Assembly (NCBI RefSeq): GCF_958979055.1
Contig: NC_084896.1
Location: 6,204,501 to 6,268,500 of the forward strand
Source: Alnus glutinosa
Lineage: Eukaryota; Streptophyta; Magnoliopsida; Fagales; Betulaceae
Length of the DNA: 64,000 nucleotides
Direction: 5' to 3'
The position numbers and the translations under genes are program-made. Of the stretch, positions 1-10,400 are shown piece by piece. Position 1 is the stretch's first letter. Each line of letters begins with the position of its first letter. The notes under the pieces are model-generated. The model had not been told where the DNA came from. It saw only the letters and a program-made list of their open reading frames with translations, and did no database searches.

Positions 1-49
1 CTCAAATTTTCAGGCATTTTCCCTATTCTCACCGCTATCCTTTTCGTAC

Positions 50-753
50 TGTGAAAAAGGTGATACTCAAACTCCCTCTTTGCGTGAATCTGCAGAAAAC
101 TATAAAATAGAGCAATATATATGCGAAAAGTATATATCCAAACACCACAAGCACAAGATACACAATTTTTACATGGAAAACCTTCCCAGTGTGAGAAGGA
201 AAAACCACAGGACTGTAGTCCACTCAAACAATTCCACTACCAACAATTATAGGAATACATAAGTCTTCTCTAGTCTCAACTAGAGGCATACAATGAGCAA
301 CTATCTTCAAGAAATACAATTCCTTGGCATAAATCAACTTCTACAAGAATTAAAGAAAGATCTCGCCAAAACAGAGGCTACTGTCCACAGGCTGAAATAC
401 CGACACCGAATGCTAAGAATCCATTCTCCACCATTCAAAGTGAAGATTCACGTGTCATGAACATCCTTGTAAAATTTCAACTCAATCAGACCACAAACGC
501 TCGTTGATCGGAGTAGTTGATCAAGACTAGATAGAAAAATCCAAAAACTCTCTTTTTCTTTCTCTCTCTTTCTCTCTCTCTAGCAGCAGCTCTCTCTTCA
601 TTTTCTTCTTATTTTTCTGATTGCTCACTTACACTTTGCAGCAACAAAGGATAGGGTTATTAACCCTATTCTTCCGAATGGGCCTCTCCACACATGGGCT
701 AGTAGTGGGCAAGTTTGGGCCATCCTCACATAGGAGGGAAACCCAACCCAACA
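50..753 (-). repeat. 3' LTR of the copia element
   Basis: It matches the repeat at 3333-4018 over most of its length, for example the stretch with AGAGCAATATATATGCG and the CACCACAAGCACAAGA block. The inner end is ...CCCAACA at 753, the complement of an LTR starting TGTTGGG. The outer end near 50 is diverged and set approximately. Confidence 0.88.
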
Positions 754-765
754 AATCTCCCCCTT
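754..765 (-). promoter_or_regulatory. Polypurine tract
   Basis: The minus strand reads AAGGGGGAGATT immediately before the 3' LTR (TGTTGGG...), the expected place and composition for a plus-strand primer. Confidence 0.85.
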
Positions 766-917
766 CCCGACTAGGTGGAGGGATTCGCCATCCCAATGAT
801 CGAGCGACAAGTCTCAAGCTTCTCCCTTGCTAGAGCCTTCATTAACATATCAAAGTCATAATCATCGGTGTGAATTTTCTCGAGTGCTAGCAACTTGTCA
901 TTAAGAGTATCTCTTAT

Positions 918-1925
918 TCAATGGTACCTTACATCGATGTGTTTCGATCTCGAATGAAATGAAGAACTCTTAGCAAGGTGAATAGTACTCTGATTATCAC
1001 AAAATAACACATATTGTTGTTGCTTGAAACCAAGCTCTCGTAAGAACTTTTTCATCCATAGCAACTCTTTACAAGCATTCATTGCTACAATCAACTCTGC
1101 TGAAGTTGTAGAAAGTGCAATACATTTTTCTAACCTCGACTGCCAAGAAACTACCCCTCCTGAGAAAGTGATCAAATAACTCGAAGTAGACTTACAGGTA
1201 TCCACATCTCCAACCATATCAGAATTTGTATAGCCAACCAACATTGGCTTGCCACTCCCAAAGCTAAGACCCAACTTGGAAGTGCCTCACAAATATCTCA
1301 TAATCCACTTCAACACATTCCAATGTTTTCTTCCCGAATCTGAGAGAAATCGGCTAACAACACCACTTGTATGGGCTATTCTAGCCTTGTACAAACCATT
1401 ACATACATCAAGCTTCCTATTGCTGAGGCATATGGAATTCTTTCCATATCTTCCTTCTCTTCATCTGTTGAAGGGCTTTGCTTTGTGCTCAACTTAAAGT
1501 GTGTAGCAAGATGAGAGCCAACCATTTTAGTCTTGTTCATGTTGAAGCTCTCAAACACTTTCTCAATGTATTGCTCCTATGATATAAACAGCTTCTTATC
1601 TTTTTTGCATCTATGAATGTGAACCCCAAGAATCTGTTTTGCTGGCCCCAAGTCCTTCATTGCAAATGACTAACTTAACTGCTTCTTCAACCTATCAATT
1701 CTGGAAGAATTCATGCCAACAATCAACTTGTCATCAACATAAAGCAATAGATTAATAAAATCACCATCACAAAATTTCTGCACAAAAACACAATGGTCAA
1801 AAGTAGTCTTCCTGTACTCCATAAACAGACTCAAACTTCTTATACCACTGCCCGGGAACCTGTTTCAAACCATAAAGACTTTTCTTAAGCCGACACACAT
1901 AGTCCTCTTTTCCTTTCACCCTAAA
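918..1925 (-). pseudogene. Reverse transcriptase C-half and RNase H, broken
   Basis: Minus-strand frames read 'RVKGKEDYVCRLKKSLYGLKQ' near 1850-1925, the motif between the copia reverse-transcriptase lobes. Next come 'YASAIGSLMYVMVCTR' (1376-1558) and RNase H 'TSSYLITFSGGVVSWQS...LSTTSAELIVAMNACKELLW...LFCDNQSTIHLAK' (918-1274). The RNase H stretch is open for 118 codons. Frame changes and stops separate it from the reverse transcriptase. The YVDD-containing centre is degraded. Confidence 0.85.
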
Positions 1926-1929
1926 ACCC

Positions 1930-2330
1930 TCTGGCTATTCCAGATTCTTCTTGGCCAATATTGCCAAGCCTTTCTCACTTATGTAGGCAAGTCTCTTATG
2001 CCACAACTTTACTGAAAAATCGTCATCCATTGCATTACTAATGTCTTTGGAGAGTTTTGCCTGCAACATTTACAAAGTATAAAACTTCTAGGTTGAGCAA
2101 CAACCATAACACCTTTAGTGAGCTTCCACTGACCATTACGAAAGGTGCTGCAATACCCATCATCATCAAGTTTACCTACAGAAATCAAATTCAAACATAT
2201 GTCAGGAATATGCTACACATCTCTAAGAAGTAACTTCATGCCATTACTCATTTCTAAGTACACATGTCCAATACCAACGATTTTGGCCAAGCCATCATTG
2301 CCCATCTTCACTGTCCCAAAGTCATCGGCT
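1930..2330 (-). pseudogene. GAG-pre-integrase fragment
   Basis: The minus strand reads MNLISVGKLDDDGYCSTF and a further 'QWKLTKGVMVVA', the typical spacer upstream of copia integrase. It then continues frameshifted into 'LWHKRLAYISEKGLAILAKK'. The HHCC zinc finger and DDE integrase core should follow but do not. Near 1925-1940 the reading jumps to reverse-transcriptase sequence, so the integrase core has been deleted. Confidence 0.75.
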
Positions 2331-2509
2331 GTATAAGACGTAAAGAAATCATGTCAAGATGTAACATGAGTTGAGACACCCAGCTTGTCTCATGGCATGC
2401 AAAATTAATGACATCATCACCATAAATAGTGATGAAGTCTTCAAAAGTAGTGGTGGCAACTCGCTCATCATTCTTGCCATAGTCATTCTTTGTCTCCTTC
2501 CCTTTCTCT

Positions 2510-3258
2510 TTGTTCTCTCTCTTGAATTATCTGCAATGTCTCCTTATGTGCCCTTTCATGCCACAATGATGACACTCAACATTAGCAAACATGTTAGACT
2601 TGTTTCTACTTTTATCTATATTCTTTAGACCTCTGCTCTTACTCCTCCCCATTCTTAATGTAACCAAAACTTCTGATTGTGAAGAGGATCCCTGTGACTT
2701 TCTTCTCATCTCTTCATTCCATACACTACTTTTAGCCAGATCCATATCGATTACACCATTTTGAGCTGAGTTAAATAATGACATTCTAAATGTCTACCAA
2801 GAGTTCGACAATGTACCAAGTAAACACAAACCTTGAACTTTATCATCAAACTTGATACCCATCCCAGCCAGCTGATTAATAATTCCTTGGAAAGTGTTCA
2901 AGTGATCTGTTAAGGGAGTTCCATCTTGGTATCTTAAATACATCAACTGCTTCATCAAAAACATTTTATTATTTCCGGTCTTGCGAGCATACAACACCTC
3001 AAGTTTTTGCCAAAGTGTGCGTGCATGTGTCTCACCATCAATATGATTCAAACATTATCTACCCGGCCACTGCCTAAGATATCCACAAACTTGTCTATGC
3101 AACAAAGTCCATTCTTCATCAGATTTATTTTTTAGCTTCTCAGAAACAAATACAGGTAAATGGAATTGTTTCACATAAAGTAGGTCTTACATTTTACCTT
3201 TCCATAAATGATAATTTGAACCATTCAAGGATACCATTCTACTTAGATTATCCTCCAT
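2510..3258 (-). pseudogene. copia gag (UBN2-type plus CCHC knuckle), broken
   Basis: Reading from the ATG at 3258 leftwards gives a Gag-like start (MEDNLSRMVSLNGSNYHLWKG). This is followed by UBN2-type features (ALWQKL-like 'TLWQKLEVLYARKT', 'LTDHLNTFQGIINQLAGMG') and a C-terminal zinc knuckle CHHCGMKGHIRRHC near 2530-2580. In-frame stops occur after the first 23 codons, near 3060 and near 2790. It once encoded the nucleocapsid/capsid protein that packages the element's RNA. It cannot do so now as one protein. Confidence 0.85.
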
Positions 3259-3313
3259 AATTCAACACAAGATATTTAACAGAATAATAACCACTTAAGG
3301 GCCCTCGATCGTA

Positions 3314-3329
3314 CCTCGCTCTAATACCA
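3314..3329 (-). promoter_or_regulatory. Primer-binding site (tRNA-iMet type)
   Basis: The minus strand reads TGGTATTAGAGCGAGG three bases inside the 5' LTR. This is one base away from the TGGTATCAGAGC used by most plant copia elements. Confidence 0.88.
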
Positions 3330-3332
3330 CTT

Positions 3333-4018
3333 TGTTGGGAGAAACAACAATACTCAAACTCACTCTTTGCATGAATCTGCAGGAAACTATAAAATAGAGC
3401 AATATATATGCGGAAAATATATATATCCAAACACCACAAGCACAAGACACAATTTTTACATGGAAAACCTTTCTAATGTGAGAAGGAAAAACCAAGGGAC
3501 CGTAGTCCACTCAAACAATTCCACTATCAACAATTATGGAAATACATGAGTCTTCTCTAGTCTCAACTAGAGGCATACAATCAGCAACTATCTTCAAGAA
3601 ATACAATTCCTTGGCTTAAATCAACTTCTACAAGAATTAAATAAAGATCTCGCCAAAACAGAGGCTATTGTCCACGTTCTGAAAAACTAACACCGAATGC
3701 TCAGGATCCAATCTCCACCGTTCACAATGAAGATTCACATATCATGAACATCCCTGTAAAATTTCAGCTCAATTGGACCACAAACGCTCGTTGATCGGAG
3801 CAGTTGATCAATACTGGACAGAATATTCCAGAAACTCTTTTCATTCTCTCTCTCTGTGGCGGCAACCCTCTCTTCTTTTTCTTCTTGTTTTTCTGATTGC
3901 TCACTTACTCTTTGCAGCAACAAAGGATATGATTAGTAACCATATTCTCCCAAATGGGCCTTTCCACACATGGGCAAGTTTAGGTCATCCCCACATAGGA
4001 GGGAAACCCAACCCAACA
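3333..4018 (-). repeat. 5' LTR of the copia element
   Basis: It begins TGTTGGGAG at 3333 and ends CCCAACA at 4018, giving TG...CA ends with a short inverted repeat. It is homologous to the left LTR with many point differences and small indels, so the insertion is old. Confidence 0.9.
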
Positions 4019-4550
4019 AAAGGAGGGTCCTTGGAAGGCCAGCCCTTCTCTCTCGGCTTAGAGAAGTGTATCATTCTTATTCAAAGCCTCTCAACAGATC
4101 AACTCAGTGCCATGCTAGCTCGTTTCCATATTCTAAATCTACGTAAGAAAGTAAGCAAGGATTTTTGCCGACAAACTCCAGCGAAAATCCAACTCCTCCT
4201 CCCTACACGTCAGTTGACTTCACTAGTCCCACATCGGTAAAATAAGTACTATCCCACAGAACAATGTTAGGATAATAACTTAGGAATAAAAAATAATTGG
4301 AATGTTATAGAGAAGATTAACATAATTTCTTTGTCTTTACATTAATATTCTCGTATTCATTCCAATTTTTTAATTTTTTTTTTTTGTCTAGTTTCGATTT
4401 GGACAGTAGATAATTAACGTAGTTCCTGTGCACGTATGCTAATGTTTTGATATTATAACAATCGGATACAGCTGGGTAAACACTACAACTCATAAAATCT
4501 ATATGCCGAGATAAACCAACACATAAATTTGAATAATCTAGAAATATCTA
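4019..4550. other. Intergenic, no gene seen
   Basis: The DNA right of the copia element is AT-rich, and I see no domain, RNA gene or clear repeat. A 155-codon frame over 3773-4240 mostly crosses the LTR and has no recognisable protein character. Confidence 0.6.
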
Positions 4551-4830
4551 TTAAAATATTAATTAAATGATTAAATTTACATATTTCTATCAGCTTAAGC
4601 TTTTGCGGATAAATTGTGATTTAACATGATATCAGAGCCAAATGTCATGAGTTTGAACCTTGACTCCGTCATTAACCTCTTATTTCAATTAAATATTTCA
4701 CTTGTTGGGCATCACCTATTAAAAGAGAGTTTGAGCCCACACGTGAGGGGGCGTATTAAAGTATTAATTAAATGATTAAATTTACCTATTTCTATCGAGT
4801 TAAAACTTTTGGGACAAGTAATAATTCAAA
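4551..4830 (+). mobile_element. TRIM-like miniature LTR retroelement
   Basis: Two direct repeats of about 60-70 bp (near 4551-4620 and 4757-4830) share ATTAATTAAATGATTAAATT, then TTTCTATC and a CTTTTG(C/G)G block. Just after the first repeat, TGATATCAGAGCC at about 4628 resembles a tRNA-Met primer-binding site. Just before the second, a purine-rich GTGAGGGGGCG resembles a polypurine tract. There is no coding sequence. Short LTRs, a primer site and a purine tract within 0.3 kb are the definition of a TRIM. The exact LTR ends are uncertain. Confidence 0.65.
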
Positions 4831-5234
4831 AATATCGTCTTAAACAAATTTTTCTCTGCCTATTATCTCATCCCTTACCCACGTCCTGGTTCTCCCAAAT
4901 GAGAATCTCTGCCACCTAGGTTCTATCCCTCTCTCTCTCTCTCTCTCTCTCAAGTGCACAATTTTCTTTCTTAGGTCCCTGGTGTTTTGTTGCCGAAAAT
5001 ATGAAATACTGCATTTTTTAATGGCTGAACAGGAAAAAAAAAAAAAAAAAATCAAATGGCCGATTGATGGAGGTTGAAGAAAATATTGTTAAGAGGATAT
5101 TTCTATGCTCATGATTTTCTTAACTCTAATAGCTTAATTTAATTGTTAATTATAATTTTAGCTCCAATTTAAATATTGGGAAGTTTTTGTTGGGATGTAC
5201 TATTGTGAGTGGCAGCCAATTGAATAAGCCACTG

Positions 5235-5430
5235 GCGAACAATTATGATTCTATTTAGGGGTATAAAAGCGGGCAATTATTAATGGCCCGGCAACCGCTA
5301 CCCGCCTATAACTGCTTTTGCAGTCGGTTGGAGAAAAACGCTAACCGCCTAAGGCAATGAGGTTAGCAATTTTAGGATTAGGCGGAGACAGTTAATAATC
5401 ACTAACCGCCACCCTTCTATATATATATAT
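5235..5430 (+). mobile_element. hAT-type terminal region remnant
   Basis: TTTAGGGGTATAAAAGCGGGC is followed by a run of short GGCGGTT/AACCGCC-type direct and inverted motifs (CCGCTACCCGCC, GCTAACCGCC, ACTAACCGCC). Subterminal arrays like this are typical of Ac-like hAT elements in plants. A promoter-like stretch and a CT-rich leader follow, but I see no transposase. I judge it a 5' end or a non-autonomous derivative; the other terminus was not found. Confidence 0.45.
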
Positions 5431-6672
5431 ATCAAAATGACGTCGTTTTGGATTTTGGGTTTATAAGCCTCGTCTTTATTTATCTTCTCATTTCATTTTA
5501 TACCTTTCATTCTCTCACGTCGCACCGCACACACTCAACCTCTCAGCTTTCATCTCCCAACCACGAACATTTTGTAGCATCTCAATCTCAATAACACGTA
5601 TTATTGAGTAAAACTTCAAAAACACAAATAATTAATGCAAGTAAGTATAGATTTTTCCCTATTTAGTCATAATATCAACTGAAGTAGTTCTTTGATTATT
5701 AACTTGAGTCGCGACAAGCATTATTAAGAACTTCTGCAAGTGATACTTATAACAATTCGGAGAAAACGCTAGCCACACTTGCATTATTATTTCAAAATTA
5801 AGTGTCAATTTAAGGCTTCTTTAGAATCACTTATAAAGTCGATTCTCACCTACTAAGTAACCAATGTGAGACTTCGCATCCATAAATACTTTTATAATCC
5901 ACTCAATATATGTTAGCTACTCAACTTGTCAAATATGTCTTGAACCCTACGTATTTGACAAGAACCATGCCTCTCGAGAAGGAGAAGAAATTGGCTCTTT
6001 TTGTGTCAAGACAATTATTCAATGGATTCACGGTGTAAGTAAAACTAGCCTCTTCCCCTTGAAATAATAACACTAAGAAGAGATGAACTAAAAGAGAGCT
6101 AGGAGTTGGCTAAAAGGGGATTAAATGTTTCGGTCTTGTGTATAAACATACAAAATATTAAATTTGGCATATAATGGTCCTAGGGCCTTGGCTCATGTGA
6201 TAAGATCTCAAGAGAAAGGGTGGGACTAGATTAGAATAACTATATAATGGTAGATCTTATGCAATCGACATAAAATTAAAATCTTTGTGGGAAGGGTTGT
6301 GTTATTTGTTATATTCCAATTCCAATGGATTGACGTCACAGTGCCCATAAATGTATATTGTCTGCTTGGAACAGTGCAAAGAGGATTATTAATAGATGAC
6401 TTCTCTGTTGGAAACTGGCTTTGGGCTTGAATGGGAGCTCGGTTGAGGCTGCTCAGATGAATTAAGTGGAGCCAATCTGAGCAAAGAATCCATCATTATT
6501 GTATAACTGACAGTAACGATTATATTGGCCACAACATAATTCCATACCTTACAGAATGCATAGTAAAGTGAAATAACATATTTCTCAGATTATATGCACC
6601 CATGCATACTCGTCTAAAATATACAGATATAAAAGTAATTGATTCAGATTACACTATACCCGTCTAAAATAT
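5431..6672. other. Intergenic, no gene seen
   Basis: The stretch is AT-rich without long frames or recognisable domains. It could hold the decayed body of the hAT element to its left. Confidence 0.55.
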
Positions 6673-7016
6673 GCATTTCAACTCTACTACATCACAATCG
6701 CTCACACCCAATTCAACTTCCCCAACACATTAAACCACCCTGATTTCAATTTCCTAACCGTAGTAGACGGCTTCTCTGATCGCAACGTCTCCTCTGAGAA
6801 CTTTATAGATGTGAGATTGGGTTTCGACAGCAACTGCAAAGCTCCACTCCAGGAATCACCGGCCCTGATGATGGAAACAAAGGAGCGTCATTATGAGATT
6901 GCCTGCATCACATATGATGAATACATGTATTTTGCCGAGGCAGTGGCAAAGCATCTGAAGCTTCCAAGCATCATCTTGCGCACTAGCAGTGCTTACATAT
7001 CCTATAGTTCCTAACT
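6673..7016 (+). pseudogene. UDP-glycosyltransferase (UGT76-like) fragment
   Basis: An open frame in phase with 6811-7014 reads LYYITIAHTQFNFPNTLNHP, then 'FNFLTVVDGFSDRNVSSENFI' and 'IACITYDEYMYFAEAVAKHLKLPSIILRTSSA'. These are N-terminal blocks of family-1 plant glycosyltransferases, closest in my memory to UGT76. Such enzymes transfer sugar from UDP-sugars to small hydrophobic acceptors in the cytosol. Only about 115 residues of some 450 are present. The start of the protein and the whole C-terminal half with the PSPG UDP-sugar box are missing, and the frame stops at 7014-7016. It is a relic, not a working gene. Confidence 0.8.
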
Positions 7017-7114
7017 TGTTCCTCTCTTACAACGCATGACATACTATTTTCTACAACGGCATTTAGATGTTGCGATCTACAACAATCAGTTAGATGCAGT
7101 TCACTGATAAGAAG

Positions 7115-7441
7115 TCAACTTTTGTCTGAATCTCCTCCTTCACGACCCATCCAATTGCTCCGCTCTGCAAGAGTGTTTTTACAGGGATGCAGTTGTGGGG
7201 CAGCAGATAAACCCTTCTGATTCTCGCTAGAAGGTGGTAGTGAATTCACCGAGTGTCTGGTATCACCCTCAGATGACAGAGGAGATGTCACTGCCGTCAC
7301 TGGAGCAGCCTCCACATCACTGCCTCCACCATGGCGTGCTCCATCTTTCCCAGCACCTGCAACAAGCAGTGAAATTTTTTCAACTATTTTGGTGTAAAAA
7401 CTGACAAAAAAAAGTTCAGAGACGATATCCTCCAAGACACG

Positions 7442-7492
<51 letters not shown>

Positions 7493-10400
7493 ATGGATGT
7501 AGTAGCATTGCTGTTTTCTCTGGATAAGCACTTGCCTCGATTCACACATCCAGTCCAATTAAAAAGAAAAACTGAAAAATAAGGAAGAAGAATAGCAACC
7601 TGTATGAGTAGTGGCGGTACTAGGCATATTTATGGGTGAGGATGAGGTTCCAGCTCCTTTTTTCATCTTTGACTGCAAGACAACCACAATCCCAAAAATA
7701 AATTAGTCAACCTGAATTCCTCAACTACCCCAAATCTCAGATTATCCCTTGTATTTTTCTGTGATGAGAATAACATATACTCTTGCAAGTTTTAACAAAA
7801 AACCTATAGTATAAAATAGCATTAGATAGAAGAAAATGCATGTTTTACAACAATCAGATCCATGCTTCAACACTAAAGGACTCATGCTCCTCTCAACTTT
7901 TTACAAGGAGGAAAACCATGGTCAACTAAATTTTTGGAAGCGGAGTCACTTCATCTTCAAAAACGCTACTATTTACTTGTTTTGGTATGCCAACAAAAAA
8001 CATCATCAGAACATGTTAGTATTATTATCCATACCTTTGCATTTTCTTCACAATGCTTTACAACAACTGAAATGCTTGCATAACGACCATGCGATAGTGT
8101 GTAGGCCCACAAGAGAAGCTTCCTTGGCATGCTCAGATCAAGTATTTCAACCCCATCCATGCTTGGCTGAAATTGTGTTCCTGCTGCTAACCGAGACAAG
8201 ACCAAATAAAGATTGACGCCAGATGGGAGCATTACACAGGAGCTCTCCCGATAGAAATTGTAAGAAGATCTCAGCAATGCGTTGGCAGTCTCCAAATTTT
8301 CATCTGAAGCTTTCTTAATCATTATATTCTTGATTTTAGACAAAATAGGCTGACATTTTGTTTCAAGATTTTTTAATTTAGTTGAGTCTTCAAATGCTGA
8401 ATTCCATAAATCATTCATTTGCAGATCAACACAAAGTAGATGGCTGTTTTCCAACCATGCATCTGATGGATTGATAATGGATGGAATATCACTTGAAAAT
8501 TCAGATGGTAATGGAGTGATCAACGCCAAACTTATTATAAGGGATCGACACCAAGCAACAGAAGCATGCCGACAAACTTTTGCACAGCTACTAGTTGATA
8601 ACTTCGGATTCTTAAAACGCTTTCGAATCTTCTCATTTATTACTTCAAGAGTTTCCAGCTTGCCATTTCTCTCCAATGACATGATATGTTCATGGAGATA
8701 TCTGCAATAATGGGAGCAAAAAAAAAAAAAAAAAAAGAAAGAAAGAAAGAAAGAAAGGTTCAGTCAGATCCAGAAATCAGAATTGAGAATTTTGATATGA
8801 TGAACAAATTGTGAAGTGATATACACAGTAAAGCTTCAAGAGAAACTTAACAAAATTCAGCCATTCTTCGTAAAGAAAATCAGAAAATTTGTTCAATAAA
8901 AATTACCCATATAAGCTGCTCTCTGATATTTCTTTGCTCTTAATCTCAGGTAAACCACATATTTCTGGCCATAAGTTCCCCTGTTCCATGAATAAAGCAA
9001 ACAATTTCTCCAGAACATGCTCTGAACTTCTTGCAGCACCAAAGCCAACAGTCTCAGCTTGATGCATGGATAAAATTAAGGCTTTAATGTGCCTCCCAAG
9101 TGCAACTGGAACAAGATCTTCGATGCACAATGAAAACTGGGTTTACAATGGAGGTTAGATACCACTAGAATTGCTAGAAAACAAAATCAAGTAACAAACA
9201 GTATCAGACAGGTTAGATAAGGGCAACATCGCAACAAGTGATGCCAGGCCACTATTTAAAAAGCAATGCATAAACGAGGCACAAGTGGACTGTTTACAAA
9301 AGAAAACAAAAATACAAACATGTCAAATTCTATCAAAAACAGCGCACCTCAACCCCACTCCCCCCAACCCCAAAATAAAAGAAAGAAAAAACCACTCAAT
9401 GAAATGGATTTTATAATTGGTAAAGCAGCCATTATCTACTTGGTTTTCTGGCAGTCAACTGAAGCATCAATTTTCTTTTGAGTTGCATGAAAGCAGCAGC
9501 TCAAGCATAAAGAAATTCATACTGAAAATTCAACTTATAATTGATGTATTTTTTCAGCTGATGCAGTTAGTAAGCTCTTCTTGAAATGTTATGGACTAAG
9601 TGAATGCTCTAGGTCAAATTGTACCCTCTTATCTGCCCGAAGAGATATATAAGCTCGATCAAGGGTACATATGTCTCCAGTCTCTTCCAACAATTTCAAA
9701 TAGAACAGCATGTACTTCCGGATGCAAGTAATAAATTTTCGAGAACTCTCTGGTAAGTTGACTTCAAGGACCTTTTTGCTCCCAGCAAAACCTTGAGTTT
9801 TTCGCCTGATAAAAAAGAGAACAATATATGGTTAATTGCTATTTACTCCAGAATTTAGTTCAAAAGCTACTTAACAGCATGGACTCTAAACAAACTAGAA
9901 AATGTTTAAAAGGAACTACTAGACACCACATAAAAATGGAATAGTTTCTTTTCTACACAGCAGTTGTGCTTTTTTACCTTTCTTTCACCCATAACATTTG
10001 ACATGAGATGCCATAAGGATTTCAATAGATCATGTCGTTTCATATTCTTTTTTATTAATCTAGTAAATTTACATCGAATAACAGAATTATAAAATTTTCC
10101 ATGTACTACAACTCAACTTAGAAAGCCATAGACAAGAACTGTATGAAATCAGCAATAAACACTCTCCACCTAGGATGAAAATACTGTTAAGTAATTTGTG
10201 AAAATATTTACCATTAAGTAATTTGTGAAAATATTTATGATGGTTTCATTTCCTCGTATTAAACACCCCATATATATGATTCAAACAATACAAAATGGCA
10301 ATAAAGGACACAGTTATACCTTCCTTTTTTTACCATGCTATCAATCTCCCACATATTTATTGTAAAGGATGAGCGAGATGATTTGAAGCAGAAAGAGAGT

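Larger units (their letters stand above)
50..4018 (-). mobile_element. Degenerate Ty1/copia LTR retrotransposon
   Basis: Two related direct repeats of about 700 bp flank a 2.6-kb internal region whose minus strand reads gag, then GAG-pre-integrase, then reverse transcriptase and RNase H. This is the Ty1/copia order, so the element points leftwards. A tRNA-iMet-type primer-binding site lies just inside the right (5') LTR and a purine tract just inside the left (3') LTR. The internal region is well short of the roughly 4 kb usual for copia. The integrase core and the start of reverse transcriptase are missing, and the remaining frames carry stops. I see no clear 5-bp target duplication because the outer end of the left LTR has diverged. 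Confidence 0.93.

Noticed and set aside
3773-4240. 155-codon plus-strand frame
   Set aside because: It runs across the LTR and its flank antisense to the element and has no family character.
4628-4672. tRNA-like stretch (TATCAGAGCC ... GTTTGAACC)
   Set aside because: It lacks a foldable acceptor stem and anticodon arm, and its position between short direct repeats fits the primer-binding site of a TRIM.
7115-7558. 147-codon frame running through the poly(A) tract
   Set aside because: Only the part up to 7356 is a CABIN1 exon. The remainder is intron read through the homopolymer; splicing at 7356/7357 keeps the gene in phase.
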